Below are positions 9,001-17,976 of a stretch of 61,982 nucleotides of DNA, piece by piece. The position numbers were made by a program, and so were the translations under genes. The notes under the pieces were generated by a model. It searched no databases. It was given only the letters and a program-made list of their open reading frames with translations, and was not told where the DNA came from. The DNA lies in NCBI GenBank assembly GCA_014084085.1, contig NPFB01000196.1:70258-132239 (forward strand), read 5' to 3'. This DNA comes from Hondaea fermentalgiana (lineage: Eukaryota; Sar; Bigyra; Thraustochytrida; Thraustochytriidae). Every line of letters starts with the position of its first letter. Position 1 is the first letter of the stretch.

Positions 9001-11525
9001 GGAACATCAATACCAGCCCTCTGGGCATCTCTTCGCTGCGCGCTAACATAGGCCCAGCCGAGCGGTTCGGACTCCGTGCCGTCCTGCGCATTCACTGCCA
9101 CAAGCTCAACACGATCCCAGCATGTCCATGCGGACTCGTCGATGACTTCGAGCTGGCAAGTCATCCGTGGCGCCTGACCAATAACGAACCCATGGCCCTC
9201 CTGATATACGTCTCGCAGAATGACGAGAGGCCGCAAGAACAAGGGACGTGAGACTGAGGCGACGGCTCCCTTGTGAAAAAAGCGCGCCTCAAAGACTCCG
9301 CCTCGCGAGGACTTGAAGAAGTACGCATCAAACGTGAGACTGGCTTGTTCCAGATGCCTCTTTTCCACCTTGACGGTCAGGTCGCTGTTTGCGGGAACAA
9401 GCTGACTCAAAGGCTCGTGCTTTGAAAAGAGACCAACATAGTCGCCATCGTGAGAAGCGTCGACGTACTCAGGTCGAATAAATTCTAACTTGCAGTGAAT
9501 GTGCTCGTCCACACGCGTTCCGATGAGATCACCAAGCTCAAAAGGCGCGAGATTGAGACGGAAAGAGCGACTTCGAGCCACACAAAGGCGTCCTTGCTTT
9601 GATGTCGCAGCTGCGCTCTCGGTCCCTTTGATGTAGCGGAGTTCCAGCCATCCGCTGTCGATCACGACGCAAGGAAAGAACTCCCATGTCGAACTTGGTC
9701 GTTGACACAGAAGTCGATCTCCGTTCACCGGAACTTTGCCCGCTTGCGCAAGTGGAAAGATGCGTGAAGGAGTCAAAAAGGAACTAAAGTCGTACTCCTC
9801 AACACTTGAATCTGAATCTTCTTTGCGTACGAAGCGCACCTTGAGTTTGGACTCGCTCGCTGCTTCAACGACGCTTCCTTTTACCCACGCGCACGTTGGT
9901 CCACAAGAGCCTTTACACGCGCAGGGCACCTGACGCTGCACGTTGACGCGCGCTAAGACAGCGTCACCTTCAATGAAACTTGTTTGCGATCTTGATGTGA
10001 CGAGCTGCGCGTAGGGAACTTGCACCAAGTCCTTTCCAAATCCAAAATGAAGATACCGTGGGGCTTCTTGTGCGCTGTCGTCAAACCACACCAGCTTCGA
10101 TTCCGGTCGAGGAAAGTTTTCGAAGCTTACGACCTGCTGCTGGAAGAGGGCTCGATGCAAGCTCTGTTCAAAAAAGGCCCCGTATGAGCCCATGGGACAC
10201 GCACGGTCGAATATTCCAATTGTGTCCTGAGGAGTCCAATGCTCTGCAGCAACCTCAAAGGGGAATGCCTGGGCCATGCCTCGCGGGAACTCTTCATTGT
10301 GCACGCCCACAGAGGCGTTAGGTCGTGCGCGGCTACTCGTTCGGGCACTTGCTACCGTTGTGCGACCATTGTCGTCAAGCAGGCCAATCCAGATCTCCTC
10401 AGCCTCTTGCACTTGCTTCGCGTGGACAACGAGGCACTGAAGAGGGCTTGCTGGTGAAACATATGAGATTGGACTCGCATTCGGGAGTTTCCCAAACAAC
10501 GCGATAGCTGGGCTCCCAAGAGGCCATTGATTTTGCGAGTCGTGTGGCGAGTCTTCAACCGTAACCACGGCCCATCTGTCAGCATTGAGAACAAACTCGA
10601 AGATTTTCACATCCTCGCATGTACGTGCTGCCCATTCGGCGAGAGGACGGTTGGCAATCGCCCAGGTGCAAAAGGCATTCGCTGAGGCCATGCGGGTGGC
10701 TCGAAAGATGCGCTGCGCAAGTCCTTCGAGGACATCCTCGTCCGTTCCCATAGAGAGCTCATTGGCCAGGGTTGGGTCTGTGTAGACGTGAACAATAGCA
10801 TGGGAGATGATGATGAGCATGATTGTGAGTTCGGCCTCGTGAAGCGGTGCAAGTCCGGCAAAGATCTCGAGAAGAAGATCAGCCTTGTCACTACTTTTCC
10901 CTTGACAAAGAAGTGCCAGTCCAGCGAAGAATCGCAGAACATCGATGGTCTTGCGACCATCAAACGGATTTGCGGTGTCGTGAGCGCTGCAAAAGAGCTC
11001 AAAAAAGTCGAGTATGCGACGCGATCCGGACGGGCCTTCAAAATATGTCTCTTCCCGGAGATTTCGCCAGGTCTTGACTTTGCGACGCGACATTCGCCCC
11101 CGAACGTGCGCCTGGAATTTGGTCAGAGTTTCATGCTTGATACGCGGCTTTTTAGTACGCTTCGTATTATTTCCTTGCCATCCTTCGAAGGTACTAATCG
11201 TGTAGGCGCTTGAGAGCTCATCGTCATCGTCATGACCTTTACGTTCGCTCTCGTTGGAGCTTGCCGCAGGGCCTATGGAGTTATTGCTGTCGCATAATTG
11301 GATGCCTTGGCCCGAATTCCACCGATCTTGTCCGTGATCATCCATCAACAGGTCCACGACCTCTTCCTCTGTGAGCGCGTTGGTGCGCAGTGCCGTCTCA
11401 TCGTGATCCCGTCGCCATCGTTGGAGCGTCTTGCGAACCCTTTCGAGCGGCCACCGCTCGAACTCTGCGGCTGCTGGCCTCGCACGCAGACTGCAGATGT
11501 GCACGCGCGATATATCGTGACCCAT
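6048..11525 (-). CDS. Calpain-like protein with IQ motifs and C-terminal zinc fingers, catalytic triad incomplete, 1825 aa
   Basis: The calpain protease core spans about residues 1085-1440. Cys1118 sits in 'AQECGLVDSLVWL' at the position of the usual GxCW, with Gly in place of Trp. 'MYTVKLFLKDSW' and 'WVFLLEKAVAKAFGSYES' match the core helices and strands. His1363 lies in 'CFHVQIVG', but the usual RNPWG is 'RKVLG', so the catalytic Asn is replaced by Lys1384. Activity is therefore doubtful. IQ-like motifs occur near 135-155 (KFQAHVRGRMSRRKVK) and 905, followed by a long charged coiled coil (about 920-1045). The C-terminus from about 1612 has LIM-like CxxC/H/C clusters (CAACG, CSSCG, CKNCW, CAFCE). 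The ATG at 11525 is used because the longer frame begins only with a GTG. The FG-GAP gene lies upstream on the same strand. Confidence 0.82.
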   Translation of the reverse strand: MGHDISRVHICSLRARPAAAEFERWPLERVRKTLQRWRRDHDETALRTNALTEEEVVDLLMDDHGQDRWNSGQGIQLCDSNNSIGPAASSNESERKGHDDDDELSSAYTISTFEGWQGNNTKRTKKPRIKHETLTKFQAHVRGRMSRRKVKTWRNLREETYFEGPSGSRRILDFFELFCSAHDTANPFDGRKTIDVLRFFAGLALLCQGKSSDKADLLLEIFAGLAPLHEAELTIMLIIISHAIVHVYTDPTLANELSMGTDEDVLEGLAQRIFRATRMASANAFCTWAIANRPLAEWAARTCEDVKIFEFVLNADRWAVVTVEDSPHDSQNQWPLGSPAIALFGKLPNASPISYVSPASPLQCLVVHAKQVQEAEEIWIGLLDDNGRTTVASARTSSRARPNASVGVHNEEFPRGMAQAFPFEVAAEHWTPQDTIGIFDRACPMGSYGAFFEQSLHRALFQQQVVSFENFPRPESKLVWFDDSAQEAPRYLHFGFGKDLVQVPYAQLVTSRSQTSFIEGDAVLARVNVQRQVPCACKGSCGPTCAWVKGSVVEAASESKLKVRFVRKEDSDSSVEEYDFSSFLTPSRIFPLAQAGKVPVNGDRLLCQRPSSTWEFFPCVVIDSGWLELRYIKGTESAAATSKQGRLCVARSRSFRLNLAPFELGDLIGTRVDEHIHCKLEFIRPEYVDASHDGDYVGLFSKHEPLSQLVPANSDLTVKVEKRHLEQASLTFDAYFFKSSRGGVFEARFFHKGAVASVSRPLFLRPLVILRDVYQEGHGFVIGQAPRMTCQLEVIDESAWTCWDRVELVAVNAQDGTESEPLGWAYVSAQRRDAQRAGIDVPETLVPGCYRWKYSGFYPETCELGKTFEVCILTEEDRLADLPPDEREEKIAADRKQRLNLLRQASSIRLQSWTRGHRVRKNVQAELNSKREQKATLEANLTEARAVLADIEKSNKRRSSNLVSRRDRERQEDAKSTVDYLEDQLAQLTAGVSAEQLEDERARIDELREISAQERQEQEENNAHEREMDRRRKLRSAREVRTWPFAFPSENGLCLDTTSSLAAAELAQWVETEGRLFTDEEFRPTLASIKDPGNAWMTYVIGSTGRDGSDGQADAQECGLVDSLVWLRPSTLFAGMGGRNEAVPLVPEKLYWRKIPEPSRHMAPEALARLEPFQMALMTLAEHSPHIVSNIIDATYAHLGMYTVKLFLKDSWKAITLDDQLPALARERGTTPLLTSANPFEVGLWVFLLEKAVAKAFGSYESAFANIESVPAALALLTGGFACSFDLASKDLFPGAEFDAWEETRPAVHASRPQGVTMPLFAAPNRVSDDDMGVIGMLKSLENRLPNLDCFSFARTGGVDCFHVQIVGIHAPSDESESFIRLRKVLGQDEEPLGRRWRWHGKWADDDEEHWTEEMRAQVSEFDPIGDGSIWMTISDFSNTFASWGFCATAKAGAMCASGTAVVEWKCSLRTCGGPRYPRAFENPVVDIEADAETLFVQLVSDHALTEVRVVQMHLSDERPHIDVLRPEAMGAAIWLRPNASMASTYRLQLQLWAPGLETLCTLRVCAIGATGKRIAVVAEDQHLTLCKSEKEAILATPDVLMLRGFPTPRPGNLHCAACGLFMGPAEDTVVLKGGARWHIACATNCSSCGQVADVMFLDRASQDMRPTCKNCWDDNYADACLECQEKGPPALVSPEVLKDPEHVALPACEALLDLVDIPKSVQSLNGDCEGCAFRERLAAADKCRHCGIAMLPDCMELVPKDKPKLHAVCQQAHIEAKSPTCAFCEAPICAIEGKFSGVPKKCRLGIVHEECYAQALAAAGRRKS

Positions 11526-12071
11526 GAGCCCTGGCACACGCGCGCGCGCGCTCCCACGCCCGCTAGGCAGCTCTGCCAGCGTGAAGGTAGAGTGAGAGTG
11601 GGCTCCAAGGGAGCTGGCTTATTCTTGGGACGATTTTGCCGTTGAGATCAAATTGGGACTCTCTTGTCATAGTCACTGAGCTGAAGACTTTTGCAATGGT
11701 CGTTCGAGTCCCCACGCCCCGGCTTCGCGAATAGTCAGCTTGGTGACTCGCTGGCTGGACACTCACCGTGGTGGTCGATAGATCTTCTTCATGTTGCAGC
11801 ACCTGGAAAAGGGGCATTCGAAATTTTATATCAAGTATGTACCTGTCTTCTGACTTGTTGTGGGACAATGCAATACAATCGTCTATATTCAGGCCAAAGA
11901 GAGAGAGAGAGAGAGAGAGAGAAGGAAAATGAAGGAGCAATTCTGTGTCAAACCTATTCTGGTGATGAAGGACGAAGTTTCTTTTCGAGGGTCAAACTCG
12001 CCGCAAAGAACAAATCGAACACGAGCTGTTTCTTGCGGCAGGAACACTTGAACAGGTGTCATGCGCAACAA
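11526..12071. other. Intergenic region between calpain-like and FG-GAP genes
   Basis: This stretch between two same-strand genes holds the calpain-like promoter and the FG-GAP 3' UTR. It includes a (GA)12 run at 11899-11922. No gene or RNA could be recognised. Confidence 0.6.
11899..11922. repeat. (GA)n microsatellite
   Basis: About twelve GA dinucleotides lie in the 3' flank of the FG-GAP gene. Confidence 0.95.
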
Positions 12072-15000
12072 TCAAGTACGAGTCATCTTGAAAACTTCGC
12101 CATTGTCTTCGGAGGCAGAGTCGCCGTTCCCGCCCGAGCTGTTCGCAGCGGCGACGAAACTAGTAAAGCGCGACAGTGGTTGATTCCCTGAGCTATCAGT
12201 TTCCTCACTCCCTGTGACTTCGGATGCTTTCGTTATCGACAATGTCGCAGGCAGACGGCTGGTGCGCTCAGGATTGGCAGGCTCGACGTCAATGTTGATG
12301 ACAGCGCCATCGACATCGTCAACAGAAGACTTGTTGCGCGGGCTATTTGGCGGTGTGCGAAAAGCATCGTCAGTACGCGTGAGCTCGAGTTCCTCGGAGA
12401 TTAGGCTGGTTGGAAACCCAAATCCGCCATATCCTCTCGAGGCCTGCTCCTCTTCTTCCCTATTATTGTCACTTCCATTTGCAAGAAAGTCGTCGTTGTC
12501 GTCTCGAGGAGAAAAGGTTTCCACATCCATGTAAATGGCTTGATGCAAGGAAGTGCCAAAAAAGAAGAATACCTCGAGCCCGATTGCACGGGCTACAAAT
12601 GGCGCAGTGCTTTTGTCCACAACACGAATTCGACCCACGCGCTGAACGCCCAAAGCAAACATGCACAGGAGAAGCTGTGAGAGTATTGCAAAAAGGTTGT
12701 CATTTCGAACACGGTACGGAAAGATTGACGCGATAGCAGTGATAAATACGATGTTGCACGCTATGAAGAAACTCGCAGCATCCTCAAAGCTGATCATCTG
12801 CACGAGAAGAAAGCCCGACGTCAAAGCCAAACGTCGGACCAGCTCCAGACAGGCATACCATCCATAGCCGTCCCTGTACGGGCGTTCAAGATGCGCAACA
12901 GCTTGAACCAGAACCGACTTCGCGCCATGACATTCAACGCTGTGTCTGTGCTTGAAGAAAAAGCCAATGATAAAGAGCAACAGGACACCAATCGGATACA
13001 CCGCGACCATGACACCTGCATAAATACGCCAATACGTGCTTTTGGGATCGTCAAAATCAATCGTCGGGTCCCGAAACAAAGGTCGAAACGGATTCTCATC
13101 ACCCTGCTCGCGATTAACATTGTCCATTACAAAGACAGAGAGGATTGTTGACGAGACACCAGGATAGATAAAGGCCAGAATCTCTGTGGATACACCAATT
13201 GCGACTCTCTTGGTTGACGTTTCGTTGCCGCTGCAATAACGACGCAGAGCCACGGTAAGACCGACGAGCAAAGCCATCGCGAACGGCCACATGGTGGAGA
13301 CGAGCATGGTCGTGTACAAATCTACCGTGATGACACAGCCCAATGGGAAGACCTTGAGTAGCTGGCCAAGATTCATGTTTGTCAGGAAGTCTGCCGTCGA
13401 TCCGCCGGCGCCTATGATGCCCACGATCGCGCTCACTTCAACCACGATCTGTGCAAACTTGAGAAAAATGGACGTTTTGTGGTTCATCGCGTCCCACCAG
13501 CATCTGACGAACTTCGAACCAGGGCATGAGCTGAAAGCTTGAGTGAAGAACTCCGAAATCTGCAGAAAGCACGTTGTCAGATTGGTGTTGAACTTGCCCT
13601 TCTTTCTTCTCCTCCTTTGCTTGTTCTTTGTCGCAGAGGCAGTCGAAAGGACAACGAGAAAAGCCGGCGCCATAGTGATGAAAACGGCCAGGAGAATCCA
13701 GAATGACAATCTTGCTTTGTCAGCCGCTTCGCGCGGACCATCGCATGCTGCACATTGTAGAGCCTCGTTCTTGGCATAGCCCTCCACACAGCTCGCGCAG
13801 AGCGTGCCCGTATGATGCTCTGAGCAGTACTGGTCACCAAAGTCTAGACTCTGCAATCTTCTATGATCTTCGGTCTCATTCATGGGCACGCAGTATGCCT
13901 TGGAGGGACACTCGCGAAGGTCGATGCTTGTCGCAGCGATGCGCCAAAAGTGCTCCCTGATCACCAAGGTCTCCACGGTCAGGCCTTTCGCGGTGCAGTC
14001 AGCACCAGCGAATAGCTTGTCGGTCGCCGTGCATGATATTATAGTGTTCTCATCGAGAGAGAAAGACCCTACATTAGCGAGACAGTCGTTGATAGAAGTG
14101 CTACCTTCACCATTCGTGTTTGATCTTTGCGAGGGACAGGGGATGCAGTAGCGTTCTGTCTCGCCGCGATAAGTTCCCGTCTCGCATCTTTGACAGGTAC
14201 TATTGATTCGTTCTTGGCCAAGATCGCACAATGGGTCTTCACACTCGGTGCTCCCCTCTTGAAACGTATCAAGGCCCTCGGCACAGAGCTCGCATGACTC
14301 TGCAAGGTTCATACCGCGCGTATATGACCCCAGAGCGCACGGGAGGCAAAGTTGACCATCAACATCAAGTGACTGTCCAGGCATACATAAACATGTGTTG
14401 GTCTCGTTGTCCAGGTCGAAGCTTTCACGGCACGAGCAGAGAGAAACATTGTCGGCGCCCGTGATCGTTTTATTGATGCCATTCTGCATTTCCATGGTGT
14501 CAGAGTAGTCACCATAAGGACATTTTTCGCACGGCTCCAAACCATATCCGCTCTTGTACGTTCCACGCCCGCACTTGACGCATGCATCCGTACCACTCGC
14601 ANNNNNNNNNNNNNNNNNNNNNNNNNNNNNNNNNNNNNNNNNNNNNNNNNNNNNNNNNNNNNNNNNNNNNNNNNNNNNNNNNNNNNNNNNNNNNNNNNNN
14701 NCGCTCTTGTACGTTCCACGCCCGCACTTGACGCATGCATCCGTACCACTCGCATTGCTAAACTCATAGCCTGGCGGGCAGGTGCACTCGTCCCCCTGGC
14801 GCACCAATGCGCCTGAACATTGGCAGTCCTCGATGGTGGCGAAGTTCGGATACACGCCCCAGCCAAGTGTATCGTTGGTGGTCGTTCCAGTCGGGCACCT
14901 CTGGCTGCAGTCCGGTCCGTACATGCCTACAGCGCAGCGTTCGCAGGAGTTGCCGATAAAATTGGTAGTGCAAAGCCAGAGACCCGGGGAATACGATGCA

Positions 15001-17186
15001 TCCTCCAGTTCCTTTTGGTTTGTGACGTCCGTGAAGATGTCCTCCGTGGGGACTCTGCCTTGGGCGCATTCGCCGCGGTTCAGCGAAGCGGGTGTCTGAG
15101 AAGCGCAGTCGCTCTGCGTGCTGACATAGTAGAGATAGGATCCTTTTTGGTCGACAGTGACAAGGTCCAGATCGCCATCACCATCCACGTCGGCCACAGC
15201 GACCATGGGTTCGTCACTTGACCAATCCGTCCCGTCTTCTTTGGGAAGGCTCATCTCCGTGAGGTATGAGCTATCGCTGAAGTCGGGGGTTTCAGGAGTA
15301 CCTCGATTCTCCCACATGAAGATCGAGTTGGGGTTGACGGAGAAAAACACGTCGACGTCGCCATCGTTGTCCATGTCACCCAATGACAGCGTCGGGTAAA
15401 GAACAATGTTGGGGTTCCAAGATCCGCCATCACGTACAAGCGGCTCGAGTTGGCCTATGATCTCATCTGGGAACTCGAAAGCCGGCGCGTCCAGCTCACG
15501 GAACATAGGATCGGCGTCCTCGCTAACGAACTCGTATGCTTTGACCTGAAGGTTATTGTGCTGCTGCTTAATTTTGGTCCCGATGGTATAGGCCTGCAGC
15601 GGTCCGGATGCGTTGAACTTGACGAACTGGATATTCCGCGCAAGGCTGATCCCAAAATCAGGGAACGCCATTTGCTCGAGCTTCGCAAACGTCTCGCCCT
15701 GTCGCTTATACAGGAGCGAGGATCTTGCGGTTGTGTCGGAAAGCACCATGTATGTTTCGTTGGACGTCTCGCTGACGAAAAAGCTTGCTTGTGCGCCTTC
15801 TTCGTAGTAGATGTTTTCACCAAGTGTCAGGTTGGCAATTGGGTTTCCAGCCTCATTGCTTTGCTCCACAAACCCGGACGGCCAGTCGTTGCGGAAGTAC
15901 TTGAACGTAAAGATGTCTCCGGTGGAGGCATGAGTTGCCTGACCCGCAATAAGGTCAAGATCGCCATCGCCATCCATGTCGAAGAAAGTGGGTGCCACGT
16001 AGACAAGACTAGAGAGGTTGGCAAAGAGGTCAGCGTCGCCGTTCACAAGTGTCCACGATACCTCTCTCGGGATTTGCGAAAGAACTCGGATCAGAGGTGT
16101 TGTCTGGGCCTGCACCACCACGAAATCCTCCGTGTCTTTATCAAAGAGGTTGACGGACGCAATCGATGTCACGAGACGATTGAGGTTCGCATTCGGGTCT
16201 TCAGGCCAGTCGTCGACGAGCGAAAAGACTTCTCCATCCGCGGTCCTTGCTTTCGCAAAGGCTGGGGCGTCCGCAGTGCCCTCATTCATGAGTACGTATA
16301 GGTTGTTGGAATAATCTGTGACGAGGATGTCTTGAACACGGTCGCTGATGGGAAGCTGCCGAGGTCTTGTGTCAATGTCTTGAATTGTGGAGCTGAACGC
16401 GGAGACGTCGAATTGAAGCGTCGATTTGGTCCACGTGGGGGACTCGCTGGAGCCAGTATTCTCGAGAAAAAGGACTTCGTTCCCGCCGGTCGCCGCGAGA
16501 ACGTCGAGCTTTCCATCTCCGTTGAGATCCACCAAGTGCATGACGCGAATAATGTACCCGTCGAGATCCTGAAGAGGGTGAATGTCCGCACTCGGCGCCT
16601 CGACGAGCTTATCTTCGGTTTCGCTCCAGACAAAGAGAGAGACCTTCTTCTGGTCGTTTGCGCTTGAGGAAAGATCTAAGTCTGTAAATGCACTGAAGAC
16701 GATGGCGTCAGGGAAGCCATCGGCGGTGAAGTCTCCGAAGGCAACCTGAGCGTCGAAATTGATGTTATTCGGGAAGTCTTGCACGGGCGAGTTACTGGTC
16801 GTCTTCTCAAATGAGGGCATGGAGGCCGTGCCGACGTTTTCATAATAGGAAAACTTTGAGGAGGAATAAGTGGCAGCGACCATGTCGAGAAGGCCGTCGT
16901 TATTGAGGTCGACGAAGCGGGCGATGGAGCGAGTGCTGAAAATGTCATCTTCCGCGACCGCAGGCCCTTCCGCCATCCGCGGGACGAGGCCAAAGTCTCT
17001 GAGGCGGCATGGCCCGGCGTCGGACCCGCTCACGTGCTCCGGGAAGCACGCTCCGCACTGCGCGTCGTCCTCGCCGCCGTCGAAGCGGTTGAGCCTTGCG
17101 CACGAGCTCGTGGCTGCTTCCATCAGAGCTACCGCAGCCAAGCTGACCAGCGCCGCCAGCACCAGACCCAGCTTGCAATGACGCAT
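12072..17186 (-). CDS. Secreted-domain FG-GAP/VCBS, Cys-rich, multi-TM receptor-like protein (contains a scaffold gap)
   Basis: Translation from the ATG at 17186 gives a clear signal peptide (MRHCKLGLVLAALVSLAAVA). At least six FG-GAP/VCBS calcium-binding loops follow, such as DLNNDGLLDMVA, DLNGDGKLDVLA, DMDGDGDLDLIA and DVDGDGDLDLVT. Next come cysteine-rich EGF/ephrin-receptor-like (GCC2/GCC3) repeats of the CxxCxxGxYxxG type. The C-terminal third has about eight or nine hydrophobic helices and a long acidic cytosolic tail with FRTPPNSPR. The predicted topology is a large extracellular propeller and stalk on a polytopic membrane domain; ligand and function are unknown. An in-frame ATG at 17306 exists but would bury the signal peptide. 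N bases 14602-14701 interrupt the Cys-rich part, and 53 bases are repeated on both sides of the gap in the same frame. Confidence 0.85.
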   Translation of the reverse strand: MRHCKLGLVLAALVSLAAVALMEAATSSCARLNRFDGGEDDAQCGACFPEHVSGSDAGPCRLRDFGLVPRMAEGPAVAEDDIFSTRSIARFVDLNNDGLLDMVAATYSSSKFSYYENVGTASMPSFEKTTSNSPVQDFPNNINFDAQVAFGDFTADGFPDAIVFSAFTDLDLSSSANDQKKVSLFVWSETEDKLVEAPSADIHPLQDLDGYIIRVMHLVDLNGDGKLDVLAATGGNEVLFLENTGSSESPTWTKSTLQFDVSAFSSTIQDIDTRPRQLPISDRVQDILVTDYSNNLYVLMNEGTADAPAFAKARTADGEVFSLVDDWPEDPNANLNRLVTSIASVNLFDKDTEDFVVVQAQTTPLIRVLSQIPREVSWTLVNGDADLFANLSSLVYVAPTFFDMDGDGDLDLIAGQATHASTGDIFTFKYFRNDWPSGFVEQSNEAGNPIANLTLGENIYYEEGAQASFFVSETSNETYMVLSDTTARSSLLYKRQGETFAKLEQMAFPDFGISLARNIQFVKFNASGPLQAYTIGTKIKQQHNNLQVKAYEFVSEDADPMFRELDAPAFEFPDEIIGQLEPLVRDGGSWNPNIVLYPTLSLGDMDNDGDVDVFFSVNPNSIFMWENRGTPETPDFSDSSYLTEMSLPKEDGTDWSSDEPMVAVADVDGDGDLDLVTVDQKGSYLYYVSTQSDCASQTPASLNRGECAQGRVPTEDIFTDVTNQKELEDASYSPGLWLCTTNFIGNSCERCAVGMYGPDCSQRCPTGTTTNDTLGWGVYPNFATIEDCQCSGALVRQGDECTCPPGYEFSNASGTDACVKCGRGTYKSXXXXXXXXXXXXXXXXXXXXXXXXXXXXXXXXXXASGTDACVKCGRGTYKSGYGLEPCEKCPYGDYSDTMEMQNGINKTITGADNVSLCSCRESFDLDNETNTCLCMPGQSLDVDGQLCLPCALGSYTRGMNLAESCELCAEGLDTFQEGSTECEDPLCDLGQERINSTCQRCETGTYRGETERYCIPCPSQRSNTNGEGSTSINDCLANVGSFSLDENTIISCTATDKLFAGADCTAKGLTVETLVIREHFWRIAATSIDLRECPSKAYCVPMNETEDHRRLQSLDFGDQYCSEHHTGTLCASCVEGYAKNEALQCAACDGPREAADKARLSFWILLAVFITMAPAFLVVLSTASATKNKQRRRRKKGKFNTNLTTCFLQISEFFTQAFSSCPGSKFVRCWWDAMNHKTSIFLKFAQIVVEVSAIVGIIGAGGSTADFLTNMNLGQLLKVFPLGCVITVDLYTTMLVSTMWPFAMALLVGLTVALRRYCSGNETSTKRVAIGVSTEILAFIYPGVSSTILSVFVMDNVNREQGDENPFRPLFRDPTIDFDDPKSTYWRIYAGVMVAVYPIGVLLLFIIGFFFKHRHSVECHGAKSVLVQAVAHLERPYRDGYGWYACLELVRRLALTSGFLLVQMISFEDAASFFIACNIVFITAIASIFPYRVRNDNLFAILSQLLLCMFALGVQRVGRIRVVDKSTAPFVARAIGLEVFFFFGTSLHQAIYMDVETFSPRDDNDDFLANGSDNNREEEEQASRGYGGFGFPTSLISEELELTRTDDAFRTPPNSPRNKSSVDDVDGAVINIDVEPANPERTSRLPATLSITKASEVTGSEETDSSGNQPLSRFTSFVAAANSSGGNGDSASEDNGEVFKMTRT
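14602..14701. other. Scaffold gap (100 N) flanked by identical 53-base sequence
   Basis: Bases 14549-14601 and 14702-14754 are identical. The 153-base offset is a multiple of three, so the reading frame is kept with or without the extra copy. This is most simply two contig ends that overlap and were not merged; a real tandem Cys-rich repeat is the alternative. Confidence 0.9.
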
Positions 17187-17461
17187 CTTCCTCGTTTCTG
17201 GACTCCGCGCCCTCGCTCGCGCGCGGCGCAGCGGCAGCGGTGCTCCTCGCAGGATATGTGCTTCTGCCGGGTGGCAACAATCACGCACTGCACTGACGAG
17301 AGGCATGCACCTGTTTGGTCTTCTCCTGCATGACTATAGGCACTGCAAATTTGAAGAGACGAGGAACGGACTAATATCCTGCGGGGCGAGGGCGCCCAAC
17401 GCGTGAAGTGCGTGACTGTCGCAAGGTGATTGCAGTGAGTGGCTTGGCCCTGCTCAGAGCT

Positions 17462-17489
17462 GAGCTGTCAGCTCTTATAGCGCTAAGAG
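17462..17489. repeat. Two overlapping inverted repeats
   Basis: GAGCTG-T-CAGCTC (17462-17474) runs into CTCTTA-TAGCGC-TAAGAG (17472-17489). They lie about 275-305 bases upstream of the FG-GAP start codon. They could be a protein-binding site or mutually exclusive hairpins. Confidence 0.6.
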
Positions 17490-17850
17490 TAGCCACACTT
17501 GAGTCCGAGCGACAGCAATGGCCACTACAACATTAATGGTCGACGAGCGATTACTCGTAAATTAGGCCCAACTATGGTCTAAGACCAGCAACCATGGTGA
17601 TGCTGCCTGTCAAAGCAGAGCAACAGAGTGTCTTTACGCAGTCATCACGAACGCCTGGGCCTGGACTATCTATACTGGTGCTAGTCAGTCCATAAATAGA
17701 TGTCACCATTTACCTGTCAAGCTTCGCTTGTGACTGCGAACGTTTTCATACACCCTTTTTAGTTCTACTGGAGGGTAAATATGGATACTGGGTTACGCTG
17801 GATTATTAGCAAGAGAGCTTTGGATCTGGTGTCGATGGAATTGCTTTGCC

Positions 17851-17976
17851 TCGTCGCCAGAGTCAATCCTAGCTTGCAATGACAAACATTACTCGTTTCT
17901 GGATTCTGCACCCTCGCTGGCGCGCGGCGCAGCGGTAGCGGCGCTTCTCGCAGTATCTATTTTTCGCCGGATGGCA
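17851..17976 (-). pseudogene. Truncated, diverged copy of the FG-GAP gene 5' end
   Basis: Bases 17871-17976 align nearly end to end with 17170-17276, which cover the first codons and about 90 bases of 5' leader of the FG-GAP gene. Similarity fades out by about 17851. Shared stretches include AGCTTGCAATGAC, CTCGTTTCTGGA and GCGCGGCGCAGCGG. In the copy the aligned start codon reads GTT and an in-frame stop follows within a few codons. It has the same orientation as the intact gene and lies about 700 bases upstream, so it is a partial tandem duplication in decay. Confidence 0.8.

Noticed and set aside
15450..16301. 283-aa plus-strand frame inside the FG-GAP gene
   Set aside because: Antisense to well-formed calcium-binding loops; its sequence shows no domain.
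12072..17306. Longer N-terminus of the FG-GAP protein from the ATG at 17306
   Set aside because: It would put 40 residues, Arg-rich at their end, before the signal peptide; the ATG at 17186 starts the signal peptide directly.
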